Positions 25,508 to 36,759 of a DNA stretch of 64,000 nt are shown here, piece after piece; the first letter of the stretch is position 1, and the number at the start of each line of letters is the position of its first letter. The position numbers and the translations under genes are program-made. The stretch is from Liolophura sinensis. Lineage: Eukaryota; Mollusca; Polyplacophora; Chitonida; Chitonidae. The stretch covers positions 7,380,001-7,444,000 of the forward strand of contig NC_088300.1 of assembly GCF_032854445.1 (NCBI RefSeq). The letters are read 5' to 3'. Under the pieces are notes generated by a model. That model saw only the letters and a program-made list of their open reading frames with translations, searched no databases and was not told the DNA's origin.

Positions 25508-28252
25508 TAAGTCAGGTGGATCATCAGACTTGACTGCGTATGTAGGATCATGACGCATGACTAAGTATGGTAGATCATGAGGGGAGACAGATTCCGATGG
25601 ATAATTAATCTTCTGGTGGATCTGGTGGACCATGGGGCGTGACTGAGTATGTAGGATCACTAGGTGTGACTGAGTTTGGTAGATCAAGAAGCGTGACAGA
25701 TTCTGGTGGATCATGGGGCGTGACTGAGTATGTAGGATGGCTAGGTGTGACTGAGTTTGGTAGATCAAGAAGCGTGACTGAGTATGTAAGATCAGTAGGT
25801 ATGACTGAGTATGTAAGATCAGTAGGTGTGACTGAGTTTGGTAGATCAGGAAGCGTGACAGATTCTAGTAGATCATGGGGCGTGACTGAGTATGTAGGAT
25901 CACTAGGTGTGACTGAGTTTGGTAGATCAGGAAGCGTGACAGATTCTGGTGGATCATGGGGCGTGACTGAGTATGTAAGATCAGTAGGTGTGACTGAGTT
26001 TGGTAGATCAAGAAGCGTGACAGATTCTAATGGATCATGGGGCGTGACTGAGTATGTAAGATCACTAGGTGTGACTGAGTTTTGTAGATCAGGAAGCGTG
26101 ACAGATTCTAGTGGATCATGGGGCGTGACTGAGTATGTAAGATCACTAGGTGTGACTGAATTTGGTAGATCAGGAAGCGTGACAGATTCTGGTGGATCAT
26201 GGGGCGTGACTGAGTATGTAGGATCACTAGGTGTGACTGAGTTTGGTAGATCAGGAAGCGTGACAGATTCTAGTGGATCATGGGGCGTGACTGAGTATGT
26301 AAGATCAGTAGGTGTGACTGAGTTTGGTAGATCAGGAAGCGTGACAGATTCTAGTGGATCATGGGGCGTGACTGAGTATGTAGGATCACTAGGTGTGACT
26401 GAGTTTGGTAGATCAGGAAGCGTGACAGATTCTGGTGGATCATGGGGCGTGACTGAGTACGTAGGATGGCTAGGTGTGACTGAGTTTGGTAGATCAAGAA
26501 GCGTGACTGAGTATGTAAGATCAGTAGGTATGACTGAGTATGTAAGATCAGTAGGTGTGACTGAGTTTGGTAGATCAGGAAGCGTGACAGATTCTAGTAG
26601 ATCATGGGGCGTGACTGAGTATGTAGGATCACTAGGTGTGACTGAGTTTGGTAGATCAGGAAGCGTGACAGATTCTGGTGGATCATGGGGCGTGACTGAG
26701 TATGTAAGATCACTAGGTGTGACTGAATTTGGTAGATCAGGAAGCGTGACAGATTCTGGTGGATCATGGGGCGTGACTGAGTATGTAGGATCACTAGGTG
26801 TGACTGAGTTTGGTAGATCAGGAAGCGTGACAGATTCTAGTGGATCATGGGGCGTGACTGAGTATGTAAGATCAGTAGGTGTGACTGAGTTTGGTAGATC
26901 AGGAAGCGTGACAGATTCTAGTGGATCATGGGGCGTGACTGAGTATGTAGGATCACTAGGTGTGACTGAGTTTGGTAGATCAGGAAGCGTGACAGATTCT
27001 GGTGGATCATGGGGCGTGACTGAGTATGTAGGATGGCTAGGTGTGACTGAGTTTGGTAGATCAAGAAGCGTGACTGAGTATGTAAGATCAGTAGGTATGA
27101 CTGAGTATGTAAGATCAGTAGGTGTGACTGAGTTTGGTAGATCAGGAAGCGTGACAGATTCTAGTAGATCATGGGGCGTGACTGAGTATGTAGGATCACT
27201 AGGTGTGACTGAGTTTGGTAGATCAGGAAGCGTGACAGATTCTGGTGGATCATGGGGCGTGACTGAGTATGTAAGATCAGTAGGTGTGACTGAGTTTGGT
27301 AGATCAAGAAGCGTGACAGATTCTAATGGATCATGGGGCGTGACTGAGTATGTAAGATCACTAGGTGTGACTGAGTTTTGTAGATCAGGAAGCGTGACAG
27401 ATTCTAGTGGATCATGGGGCGTGACTGAGTATGTAAGATCACTAGGTGTGACTGAATTTGGTAGATCAGGAAGCGTGACAGATTCTGGTGGATCATGGGG
27501 CGTGACTGAGTATGTAGGATCACTAGGTGTGACTGAGTTTGGTAGATCAGGAAGCGTGACAGATTCTAGTGGATCATGGGGCGTGACTGAGTATGTAAGA
27601 TCAGTAGGTGTGACTGAGTTTGGTAGATCAGGAAGCGTGACAGATTCTAGTGGATCATGGGGCGTGACTGAGTATGTAGGATCACTAGGTGTGACTGAGT
27701 TTGGTAGATCAGGAAGCGTGACAGATTCTGGTGGATCATGGGGCGTGACTGAGTATGTAAGATCAGTAGGTGTGACTGAGTTTGGTAGATCAAGAAGCGT
27801 GACAGATTCTGGTGGATCATGGGGCGTGACTGAGTATGTAAGATCAGTAGGTGTGACTGAGTTTGGTAGATCAAGAAGCGTGACAGATTCTGGTGGATCA
27901 TGGAGCGGGACTGAGTATGTAGGATGGCTAGGTGTGACTGAGTTTGGTAGATCAGGAAGCGTGACAGATTCTGGTGGATCATGGAGCGTGACTGAGTATG
28001 TAGGATGACCAGGTGTGACTGAGTTTGGTAGATCAGGAAGCGTGACAGATTCTAGTGGATCATGGGGCGTGACTGAGTATGGTAGATCAGGAAGCGTGAC
28101 AGATTCTGGTGGATCATAAGGCTTGACTGAGTATGTAGGATGTAGGAGGCGTGATTGATTTTAGTGAATCATGAGGTGTAACTGAGTCTGATACATCAGG
28201 AGATGTGACTGAGTCTGGTGGATTATAAGGCGTCACTGAGACTGGTGCCTCA
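25508..28252. repeat. 27/81 bp minisatellite with higher-order structure
   Basis: Monomers of 27 bases (GTGACTGAGTTTGGTAGATC..., GTGACAGATTCTGGTGGATC..., GTGACTGAGTATGTAGGATC...) form 81-base trimers. These are arranged in higher-order units beginning at about 25736, 26464 and 27031, with lengths of about 729, 567 and at least 729 bases. Because every unit is a multiple of three, the plus strand stays open for 789 codons from 25639 (a GTG; the first ATG is at 25801). The minus strand also has repeated open stretches. Edge copies at 25508-25630 and 28080-28252 are decayed, as expected from unequal exchange. The peptide would be a nine-residue VTxxxxSxx repeat with no signal peptide, so I treat it as satellite DNA and not a gene. 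Confidence 0.95.
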
Positions 28253-29278
28253 TGAGACCCATCCAATTAGCCTAAATCTAGAGGGTACATATGCTCCTTA
28301 ACTCCTATTTAATTACCCATGATTTCCCATGACTTCGTCATGTCACAAACTACTCTGTACTAAAGCAGAAGCAGAAAACAATAAGTGAACACGGCTTGGA
28401 GGCCGTGGAACCGAGGCAGGACTAGCTTAAAATTGTGAACACCAAATTGATTGGTGGTAGGTCAAGTATATATATAAACGACATTTTTGCTTTCGGATTG
28501 TACTACAGACAACATTAAAATAAGATAAAACCCATGTGTTAGAAAGGGATCTGGTTATTGTACAGTGCAGTTGCAGGATTATAAGGTCTTAGCTGCTCGA
28601 ATGTGGGTCAACTGATCGAACGATTCACTAGCGTACCGTGCCGCACTAAGCCACACTGACTAATGGTGTTAAAAGGAAGGTCCAACTGATTTATGACTAT
28701 CGGCTGCAAAACATCGGGTTGTATTTTGCATTCTTAGGAGATGAATATACTGTCATGTTGTGGATGAAATGAAATTTCCTCTGACTCCGGCGAGAGCAAA
28801 CCTGTAATAGTGAACTTAATTTCGGTAAATCGGAGCAGTGCTGTAGTTTGTGTTCGGCAATATTTCTCTTCCTAAGAAAGAAATTCTTGAATTTAGCGAT
28901 TCGGTCGCGTGACCCCCAACAAACATTTTTTTAAATCATGGCCCGGCCGAATCACTGGAAATGCGACCATTTTGTATCATACAGCTAAAGAGTGTGAACA
29001 GACAATGCTAACATTGTAATGTAAAGAAAACATAATCTGCCCGGTATTTTATGCACTAAGTTATGAACTAAGCGACTGGTTTAGAGACTTATCTCCATGT
29101 TTTACATGTACATACACATCAACTTGTCACAAAGTTACCAACAGGATAATTAAAACCTTATCGGCTAAGGCATTTGAAACAATGCTTCATTTTTTATCAT
29201 AACTGACGTCTTGTCAACACAACAATGTTGAGAAGTAGTTAATATCTCGTAAGACATGACTTTCTGAATAGACACAGT

Positions 29279-29281
<3 letters not shown>

Positions 29282-29312
<31 letters not shown>
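29282..29312. repeat. (AC)n microsatellite
   Basis: An uninterrupted run of about 15 AC units. Confidence 0.95.
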
Positions 29313-29314
<2 letters not shown>

Positions 29315-29790
29315 TAGGGTAGTGGTCCGAAGATGCGCCATAATGAATAGCAGCCCAGCTAGTGAAGTATGTTACCGGGATATTTGTGTCAAAAGAATTC
29401 ATGTGTCTCACCGCAAGCCAGAATTGTGTTAGTGGTCTGACTATGAACTCGATCACACTTTCTCGTGTACAGCAGGAGGCTTCACATACCAGAAATATGA
29501 TAGAAAAAAATGGAAAAAACGGCAAAAATCAATAGAATTTGTTCTTAATTTGTCAATATGCATTATATTCGGGCATTGCACCCTGCTAACTAATACCATG
29601 AAAATCAGAATATTGTAGGTGTTACAATATTCAAAAGATCAAAATCATTTTAGGCGGTATAGCGTAAATACGACTTGGTCATGCTGCTTGCCTTGTCACA
29701 CAAAGGCACATTCACTGACCGTACTTAACAAGTTTATTCCAAGATGTTGGAGTTTGAAATTGACATCGGTCTGTCTCAGCTGACCTTCAG

Positions 29791-30060
29791 GAACATCTCT
29801 GGCCGACGGCGTCAAATGTGACGGGAACACTACGTCTCGACATTTCGGCGTACGTAAACACTGTAATGAGGTAACAACGAATGTGGACAACACAGGCTTA
29901 ACGACAAGGATGACAATGTATGAAATCAATGGACTTTCGCCTGGAGAACACTGCTGTCAGCAGTTTGAAATAACTAGCATACTGCTCGGGGGTTCATCTA
30001 TAATGGCCTCCAGAATAAACCCGGAGAAGCAATTGTTGCTACCATCTTATAATTATACAG
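29791..30060 (+). CDS. candidate exon with fibronectin type III-like half domain
   Basis: The plus-strand frame is open from 29784 to a TAG at 30078. A plausible acceptor (TCTGTCTCAGCTGACCTTCAG) ends at 29790, and an ACAG|GT donor at 30061 would give a 270-base exon, phase 1 at both ends. Phase 1-1 is the usual arrangement for FN3 exons. The translation contains TTRMTMYEINGLSPGEHCCQ, followed by FEITSILLGGSS. This fits the E-F-G strand signature of FN3 domains (hydrophobic-x-hydrophobic-x-GLSPG followed by a V/I-x-S/A-x-x-x-x-GGSS loop). Earlier residues (DGVKCDGNTTSRHF) would be the C/C' region with a possible N-glycosylation site. The tryptophan-containing B strand is absent and would have to lie in an upstream exon. 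The donor GTCATA is weak. It lies antisense inside the intron of the minus-strand gene, so it would belong to a different gene or be a relic. Confidence 0.4.
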
Positions 30061-31091
30061 GTCATAGCGTTTCCGTGTAGATCGTTATTACTGTTCAACA
30101 TAAGATGTTCGATATATAATGGTGAGTTATTTTTCTGTAACCTTTTCTTGCGTTTCAACTTAAATTGTTGATAGATTTGAAAAGTTACAATTTGACAATA
30201 AATCTGATGAAGGTTGTTTTGATTATATGGTTTATAGCACTACTGTGTCCATCATGTAAACAAATGCATGTAGATTTTAAAGTCTTACAAAACATTTTGA
30301 TATTTCGTTGAATTAGCCTTGAAAATCTATTCATTTGAAAGTGGGAAAATTTGTTTACATATATACTACATATGCAAGTTATTCAACTTGCATATTCATA
30401 ATTTTGAGGCAAAATATTCAAGGACCGGTTTCATGAATCTTACTTGGCTATGTAAACCCTTAACTACCATCACGACGTGTGTTGTACAGATACGAAGTGC
30501 ACTTAACTAAGGGCTACTTAACACTAAATATGCTTTACGAAACTGACCCCGGAATCGTGATTTATTTTAGAGCCTGGTTTTTCATTTCTTTTATTGTAAG
30601 TTTTGAACTGTCATCAACTCCAAAAGCTACAGAGTTGAGGAGCGTCTTTTTCAATAGTTACTATGCGATAAAAGCATTTCTCAAATTCTTCTGGATCCAC
30701 CGTTGGCTTTGCAGCTGAGATGCCGTCATGCAGGGTCAGCAGATCGGTCACAGTATCGACATGCCTATCCCATGAGGGGCTCTGATATTATTTGATGCAT
30801 TACCTTTCATTTGGCTATGTGCTGAAGGTCGCTGTATAATGTAGAAGGCTATATGGCCAACCTTCCCGTGGCTGTACTTACCTGCTCATTACAAGAGGTA
30901 TAGCCATATAGATGGAGCAGCTGGCAGGGATCTGGTTAATCCGATTACACAGAGATCTTCGTGATAGCTTGTGCCATGCTGTATTACACTGATCTACAAG
31001 TCGAAGCGTCAAAACGGCTTACCCTACTGGGACCAGTAAATAGCGGCAATAGAGACATGACCCTGGTATTGTGGACGTGTTACATACTTAC

Positions 31092-31235
31092 TTGACTGCT
31101 TTCACCGCCGAAACAATACATGTGACTAGGAAGAGGGTCCCAATCATACTGCCCACGATGATTCCCGCCAACTGCCCGGAGGTGAAGGTGGCCATAGTCT
31201 GTGAGTGTAGGATCGTGGTGACAAACTGGTCAGTC
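31092..31235 (-). CDS. internal exon: transmembrane segment of the same membrane protein
   Basis: This 144-base exon is bounded on the minus strand by an acceptor (CTCTGTTTACAG) and a near-consensus donor (CAA|GTAAGTATG). It enters and leaves in the same phase, so 48 codons are framed. The product has a polar start (TDQFVTTILHSQTMATFTSG), then a roughly 23-residue hydrophobic helix beginning LAGIIVGSMIGTLF with two overlapping GxxxG motifs, then the basic SAVKAVK. The two split-codon bases at the donor are completed by the first base of the exon at 19354 to give Lys, so the two exons join cleanly across an 11,737-base intron. The topology is probably type I: ectodomain upstream, tail downstream. 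Upstream exons were not identified and may lie beyond this window. An additional exon within the long intron cannot be excluded. Confidence 0.7.
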
Positions 31236-33087
31236 CTGTAAACAGAGTTAATCAACTCTTTGTACGGTATGGCCAAGGTAAACACCTAACTATAATCCCG
31301 TAAATCTTATCCCCTCGGCCGGACTTTGTAAACGGTTCCAGAGGTCAGTCTGTGTGAATGTGTGCCACGATCAGGGGGTTCTCATGACGTAATTCACACG
31401 ATCACACATACGGATGCCTGGATACGCAGATATTCACCCATGCCATCCGGCGAGTATTCACGCGCCACAAGTGCTACACCTCACACGGTTATTTTCGATT
31501 CTGCGCAATATAAATCCTCAATACCCGTATTGGTCACGTAAACTTTGTCGACTGACTCTCGATCGTCTGAATTCCCTTCCAGCTCTTTAAAGACCAGGGT
31601 TCCTTCTTGGCTATACGTTTAAGCCAACATAAGAGTGCGAGACGTGGTAAGTCACCGGGAACTGAGCTCTAGTTCCGGTCCACTGGTAAGCGCTACTATA
31701 GAAACTTGTGACACTATTTTAACTAGTGAAACACATTATACGCCTTCACACAACTCTCAGTTACATGCATATAAGTTTGGTCGAGTGAAGTTTTGCGATC
31801 TCTGGCAGTGTGCTTCACGCACCTCCATTCAGCTCACCGCGCTCTGCGCCCCGCCTTTTCCACGCGGGGAGTTTGGAAACCTGTTGACGAATTGCTCAGG
31901 AGCACTGTACGGTTAACGGGTTCCTCCGATCCAGAGGTTAAAACCAAGCTGTAACCAGTCACAGTTTTCTCGCTCACTTCTCAGCTCCTTTCCCACACCG
32001 TGTATCTCTAGTATGCTCCCATCCGTGTAAGCTTGGTTGTGTATACTGGCGTTCTACACAAGAAATTAGCCGCCGGATAAAATTATACATAGCGTTAAGA
32101 CGGGCCAGTAATAGGGAAAAGCACCTGCTAACTCTTCACAGCAAGCGCTAGTGCCATTGTACATCGGTATATCCATCAGCTTCACCCGTACACCACACAA
32201 ACCACTCCTCTTGTCTATTAATATACCCCCAAGCATCAGCTGGTCGAACATAGTGAATTAAATACGCACACGTCAATAAAATGACCCTAGCCAAATACTG
32301 TAGATCCCGCCGAGTGCCATGGCATCTGTGTGCATGTATGTATTACATATAGCTGGCTCGCGTGCCAGGCCGCTCAGAACGGTGGAATTCCCTACAGGGC
32401 ATGCAGTCATGCATCATGCACGGAGACATTGTCTTGTACTCATCAGCTAATTAAACCTAGTTCGCCACTCTACCACTCCATCGGTTAAATAATATTGGAT
32501 GGTAACCATAAATGTGATAGTGTCAAGCCTCTAGTGATCATAACCGTGCCTTAATGAGCATGTCAACCGACTCCAGCATATCTGCCCAGGATTCCATGAG
32601 GCCCTACAGTGTCTTACAGAGGTGGATTCTCGCTCTTCGCTGGTCAATGGTCCAGCACTAATCCATTTTGTTCTGGCGGTGTTTAGGTAGATTACACGTG
32701 TGTCCATCGCCAGTGTGTCCATCGGTGGGATGGATAGCCAGTGGTCAGCTTCAAACGACTGACCCGGTCAGCGCTTTTGTCCCTCGTCCATTCTTCTTCT
32801 TCCCCGATCGTTTTCATCAATGGGAACTGGCAGATTATTTTGCGTGTTCATATACAGCGAAGAAAAAAAAATCGAACGCACGGAGTGGGCCGCAAAGAGA
32901 CACAAGCACGGCTTATATGCATTGTGACACGCAAAAACACAGATCGTATATATCAGTGTGAGTTTTGTACTAAATCATAGCCTATATCAATGGCGCAACG
33001 GTCGCCTCTCTTGAGCCTGAGTAAACTTGCACAAACTGACGATGTATAGATTTAACGTGGTCCACGATTAACGCCGTACTTCACAAC

Positions 33088-33124
33088 GGGTGGGGCGGGG
33101 GTGGGGTGGGTGGGTGGGGGGGAG
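33088..33124 (+). repeat. G-rich tract with quadruplex potential
   Basis: It reads GGGTGGGGCGGGGGTGGGGT followed by GGGTGGGTGGGGGGG, with more than four G3+ runs and one-base loops. Confidence 0.85.
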
Positions 33125-33182
33125 ATAAATGTGTACAGTGGAAAACGGGCTCTTAAAAAGAAAAAACCAAAGGCTCTCTGCA

Positions 33183-33235
33183 CTCCCCCCTCCCCCCCAA
33201 AAAGAAAAAAAAAGAAAAAAAAAAAGAAGAAAAAT
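33183..33235. repeat. C-rich then A-rich simple sequence
   Basis: A short C-rich run (TCCCCCCCTCCCCCCC-type) is followed by about 45 bases of A interrupted by single G. Confidence 0.85.
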
Positions 33236-33299
33236 CAACATCTAATGAACTATACTAGCGGACAAACCTCTTAACCTACAAGTTCACATAGCTCTGAAT

Positions 33300-33395
33300 C
33301 TGGTATAAGAGTTGGATTCGAACCTACTATTTCACTGGTCAGGGGCTGGTAGCCTGCTGGCAAAGGAGGCATTCGTTTACACCGAGGTCTCTACA
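33300..33395 (-). mobile_element. SINE family D, tRNA-like fragment
   Basis: On the minus strand a B-box-like GGTTCGAATCC follows a tRNA-like anticodon-arm region (CAGCAGGCTACCAGCCCCTG). The same arrangement is seen at 37690-37855. The rest of the element is unclear. Confidence 0.45.
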
Positions 33396-33944
33396 AGTAC
33401 AAGCTTTATTTCTTTAATCATTGCTAAAGGGTACCGGTGTTTGTGGTGTAGCCCGATACCGCTGAACCTTGTTTCGTAACGAGTCAATTCCCGAGAATGT
33501 GCAGCATTCGAGAGATTTAACGTGGTGAAAATGAGGGGAAAAAGGCTTATTTCATGCCATTTTTGCTCTCCCTCCACAGACTTCATACATTTTAGACCAA
33601 TTAACGACAAGCTTATTCCATAGCAGTTGACCTAGATATTCCAAATCTGCGTATGTATGACGTCGTGTCTCATTGTTCCATGACGTAGGAATGTAAAAAT
33701 GTACTGTACATGTATTATCACGTCATACCGCTGAACTCAGATTGGAACGTCATGAAACAAATGTTTCTCTTTCCACGTCATGGCGTCTGGGTGAAAACTA
33801 TTGAAAATGTAATAAACAGAAGCTATATCTATAAACTGTGAGAAATAACACTTTTATCACTGAAGGAAATTCCAATAGTTCACCCTTCCATACATCACAA
33901 AAGCAAATCTAACAAGTAAACAAACTCAAATTCTTGTATTTGTA

Positions 33945-33972
33945 GACATAAACAGTATGAACTGTTTATGTC
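33945..33972. repeat. 12 bp hairpin
   Basis: GACATAAACAGT and its exact complement ACTGTTTATGTC are separated by ATGA. Confidence 0.85.
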
Positions 33973-34554
33973 ACTCTATGACACTCTATGTTATTTGAAA
34001 GGTCATCTTACTTAATATGTATATTTACACACGGCCCGCAACTAATAGCGGGGGTAGAATTAAGGTTATATAGACCAACATATATGAATAGGACATTATA
34101 CAGGGACAGAGAAATGCCTGTATATGAATATATTGGGAACTTCTATATTGCTATATACATGCATAGAGACCCAATGGCTGGGAGCTTTTCTTACAATCCT
34201 TGAAACAAAAAATCAATTTTAATTTTGAAATTAATAATATAGCCTATGGGAAAGAGGTTAACAGCATAGCTCTCCTAACCGATCGATTCCCATAGAGGAC
34301 AGAACAAGAGACGCCTGAACGAATGTCGCTTCTGACTGAGAACCTCCACCAAGCAGTTGGCGAAGGTGTGTAAATACGCATAAGACAAACCAATGGTAGG
34401 TATTTTAAAAGGCAGCAGGCCTAGGGCAACATATCCATGTAAATGGTTATCAACATGACGTCGATCAGGTATACCAGGTTTTCTACATAACAATCGTCTT
34501 TTAACACCTTCACCGTATTATTTTAAGAGGAACATACCGTTTCTCTGTACACAC

Positions 34555-34596
34555 AGGTCAAAAAGGTGCTCTGAGAGGTCAAAAAGGTGCTCTGAG
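34555..34596. repeat. 21 bp tandem duplication
   Basis: Two exact copies of AGGTCAAAAAGGTGCTCTGAG sit at the start of the candidate exon at 34557. They keep the frame. Confidence 0.9.
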
Positions 34597-34897
34597 AGTA
34601 GGAGTAATCTGACACGTGGCTGTGGAGATATGTCACCCTCGTCTTTTATCCATGTGTACAAAAACGCCATTACGTTGAGAAACGTCATCACTGACATCAC
34701 GGTTAACGTTGAACCACTGACGTCACAGTTTCGAAGTCAGCCCTTGGGTTTCTACTACGATGTGTACAGTGAGGTCTTGACTGGTTCCCACCACCTGACG
34801 TCAGATGTCAGAATTACATTACGTAATTCAATAGCATGTACGCCGAATACGTCAGACTACAGTGAGATCGAGCATAATCTGTACAGTAATAAGCGCG
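34557..34897 (+). CDS. candidate exon, unknown product
   Basis: A strong acceptor (TTTCTCTGTACACACAG) ends at 34556 and a moderate donor (GCG|GTAGGT) begins at 34898. The frame stays open across the exon and reaches a stop only at 35119-35121. The exon would enter in phase 2 and leave in phase 1. It begins with a 21-base tandem duplication encoding a repeated SKRCSER-type heptad. The following residues, such as NAITLRNVITDITVNVEPLT and FYYDVYSEVLTG, are protein-like with balanced third-position use. After the proposed donor the sequence becomes AT-rich and intron-like. I recognise no domain. The opposite strand has a shorter open frame here. Phases do not match the FN3-like exon directly, so at least one further exon would be needed to link them. 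Confidence 0.22.
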
Positions 34898-35739
34898 GTA
34901 GGTTTGTTCACATTGTATTCTATTTGATCTTTACAGTTTTGAGAATTCGTATAGCCGTGTTTCCGTACCTTCAGCACATTTTTCACTTGATCATAAACAC
35001 GTATACTATAGAATCTATCATTTTTCACTCTGAAAAATTGTCACAAACCGAAATAATGGATTCAATGCCGCCACATTCAATTTCAGATTTTCACTCTAAT
35101 TTCAACCACGTAGATGCTTAACGAATGCCCTTTTAGGCGTATGAATAATTTAAAATTTAACTCAGTTTCTTCGAAAATGAAAAAATATGAACTGTGTGGA
35201 ACAAAACTGCAATCCTTACTTTAAAGACATTCTAGATCAGTTATTGTATTGTATGCTTTCTTGAGCGTGTGGACATATATGTACAGTAAATTACAGGTCT
35301 ATATATTGAAAGATTTTAGTCGATGTATCGTTAAGAGTTGAATGCTCTATCATGATTATTTGCTTGAGCACGGTAGTGAAAAGTGCCGTAAAATAGTTTA
35401 TGAACTCAAAATTGCTGGCACTATAGCAGTAAATGACACATGGCAGTACGACATAAAAAGCACATTCAGCAATCAAATGGAATAACAAGGTAGAGATCAG
35501 CAAACGCAGCAAGACTCAAATAATGCGATTACCTTGTTGGGGGACACCCCATTATCAAACGGAAATATGTCGCCAAGCGGCTCATACTAAAGTCGGCGTT
35601 CGCGCTGACGAGCTAAATTGCAAATTTGCATGGTATTTCCCCAATCATGGTAGAGATCGTCAGACCTCCAAATGGCAATCGATTCTGTACCTGCGCTTGG
35701 CCCCAGGGAGGGCTGATTAGAATGTGGGCATAATGTGGA

Positions 35740-36450
35740 CAGTCGAGGTTATCCAGGCCGTTTCTATCCCGTTTCTGGACAACGGAAGGTGTAGGGGTAG
35801 TTTCTGTTATTTCTGAACAGTCGGATGTGTCGTTTCTTTGTTGTGCCCTGACAATCAGAGGTGTCCGTGTCGTTTCTATGTTGTTTCTGGGCAATAAGAG
35901 AGTCTGGGGCGTTGTAGAACTATATATTGTCTGGAGAGTCGAAGGTTTCGAGATGTTTCTATGTTACATTTGGACAATCAAAGGTTTACAAGCCGTTTCT
36001 ATGTTATTTCTGGGCAGTAACAGTGTCCGGGGCGTTTTAGAACTATATGTTGTCTGGACAGTCAAAGGTGTCGACTTGTTTCTATGTTACATTTGGACAA
36101 TCAAAGGTGTACATGTCGTTTCTACGTTGTTTCTGGACTGTCGGAGTGGCCATTTCGTTTCCGTGCTGTTTCTGTAGAGTCGGAGATGTCAAGGTCGTTT
36201 CTGCATAGCTTGAGGTTTCCGAATTATGGGTTGTTTCTACGTTGTTTCTGGATAATCGGAGGTGTCAGGTTCATTTCTATGTGGTTTCTGGACTCTCGGA
36301 GTGTTCGTTTCTGCGATGATTCTGCACCGTCGTTTGTACACAGTTTGAGGTTTCCGAGTTCCGCGTCGTTTCTGCACTGTCGGAAGTATCCGGATCGTTT
36401 CTAGACAGTTTGAGGTTTCCGAGTTCCAGGTCGTTTCTATGTTGTTGCAG
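35740..36450. repeat. degenerate minisatellite, units about 37-41 bp
   Basis: Units resemble GTCGTTTCTATGTTGTTTCT followed by GGACAGTCGGAGGTGTC. About 18 diverged copies occur with length changes, and some adjacent pairs are nearly identical (35885-35990 against 36010-36110). The open frames of 93-116 codons here follow from the repeats. Confidence 0.8.
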
Positions 36451-36692
36451 CCTCAGAAAACATTACGGATTCAGTAGACGTTTGCTCATGTTTGATCTTA
36501 TCATGAGCAAGTGCATGCTGTTCGGTTTGAAAACAGTCCCGTGCAAAGGATAAACATGAATTTAACCACAATTCATGATGGATGAACGTCTTCATTTTTC
36601 TTGTTCTTCAGAAGTAAACACCTTAACAGGTTCACCCTCAGCGTCTACATTGACTACAAGTGATGCTTGGTTAAACGTCTGTGTAAATACAT

Positions 36693-36759
36693 AGTAAAGA
36701 AATAAATAAAAAATAATAAAAAAAATAAAATAAATAAATAAAATAAAAAAATAAATAAT
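36693..36759. repeat. A-rich TAAA/TAAAAA simple repeat
   Basis: About 67 bases are composed of AAATAAATAAAATAAA-type units with no G or C. Confidence 0.85.

Larger units (their letters stand above)
19355..31091 (-). other. long intron of the membrane-protein gene
   Basis: This is inferred from the phase-matched donor at 31091 and acceptor at 19355-19356. Apart from the features listed separately (G-rich tract, hairpin at 24260, 2.7 kb array, AC repeat, opposite-strand FN3-like exon), 19400-25500 and 28260-29780 hold only short scattered open frames. I could not assign them a function. Confidence 0.55.
31236..34550. other. no gene recognised upstream of the membrane exon
   Basis: GC-rich patches at 31640-31920 and scattered open frames under 100 codons were checked for exons ending in phase 2 on the minus strand. 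None had both convincing splice sites and an open frame. A tRNA-like SINE scrap and G-rich and A-rich tracts are listed separately. Confidence 0.4.

Noticed and set aside
25639-28008. 789-codon open frame as a repeat-protein gene
   Set aside because: It has no ATG at its start, no splice or promoter support, and a unit length divisible by three explains the open frame. The other strand is also largely open.
29696-29870. Minus-strand exon after a good acceptor (CCTCATTACAG), with frame ending ECAFV
   Set aside because: The plus strand of the same DNA encodes a recognisable FN3-like signature, and splicing from the transmembrane exon in phase hits a stop after about ten codons.
30882-30960. 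Strong minus-strand donor (GAGCAG|GTAAGT) between the two membrane-protein exons
   Set aside because: Every acceptor with a pyrimidine tract upstream gives a frame with a stop before the donor. Only a poor acceptor (CGAAG) keeps it open.
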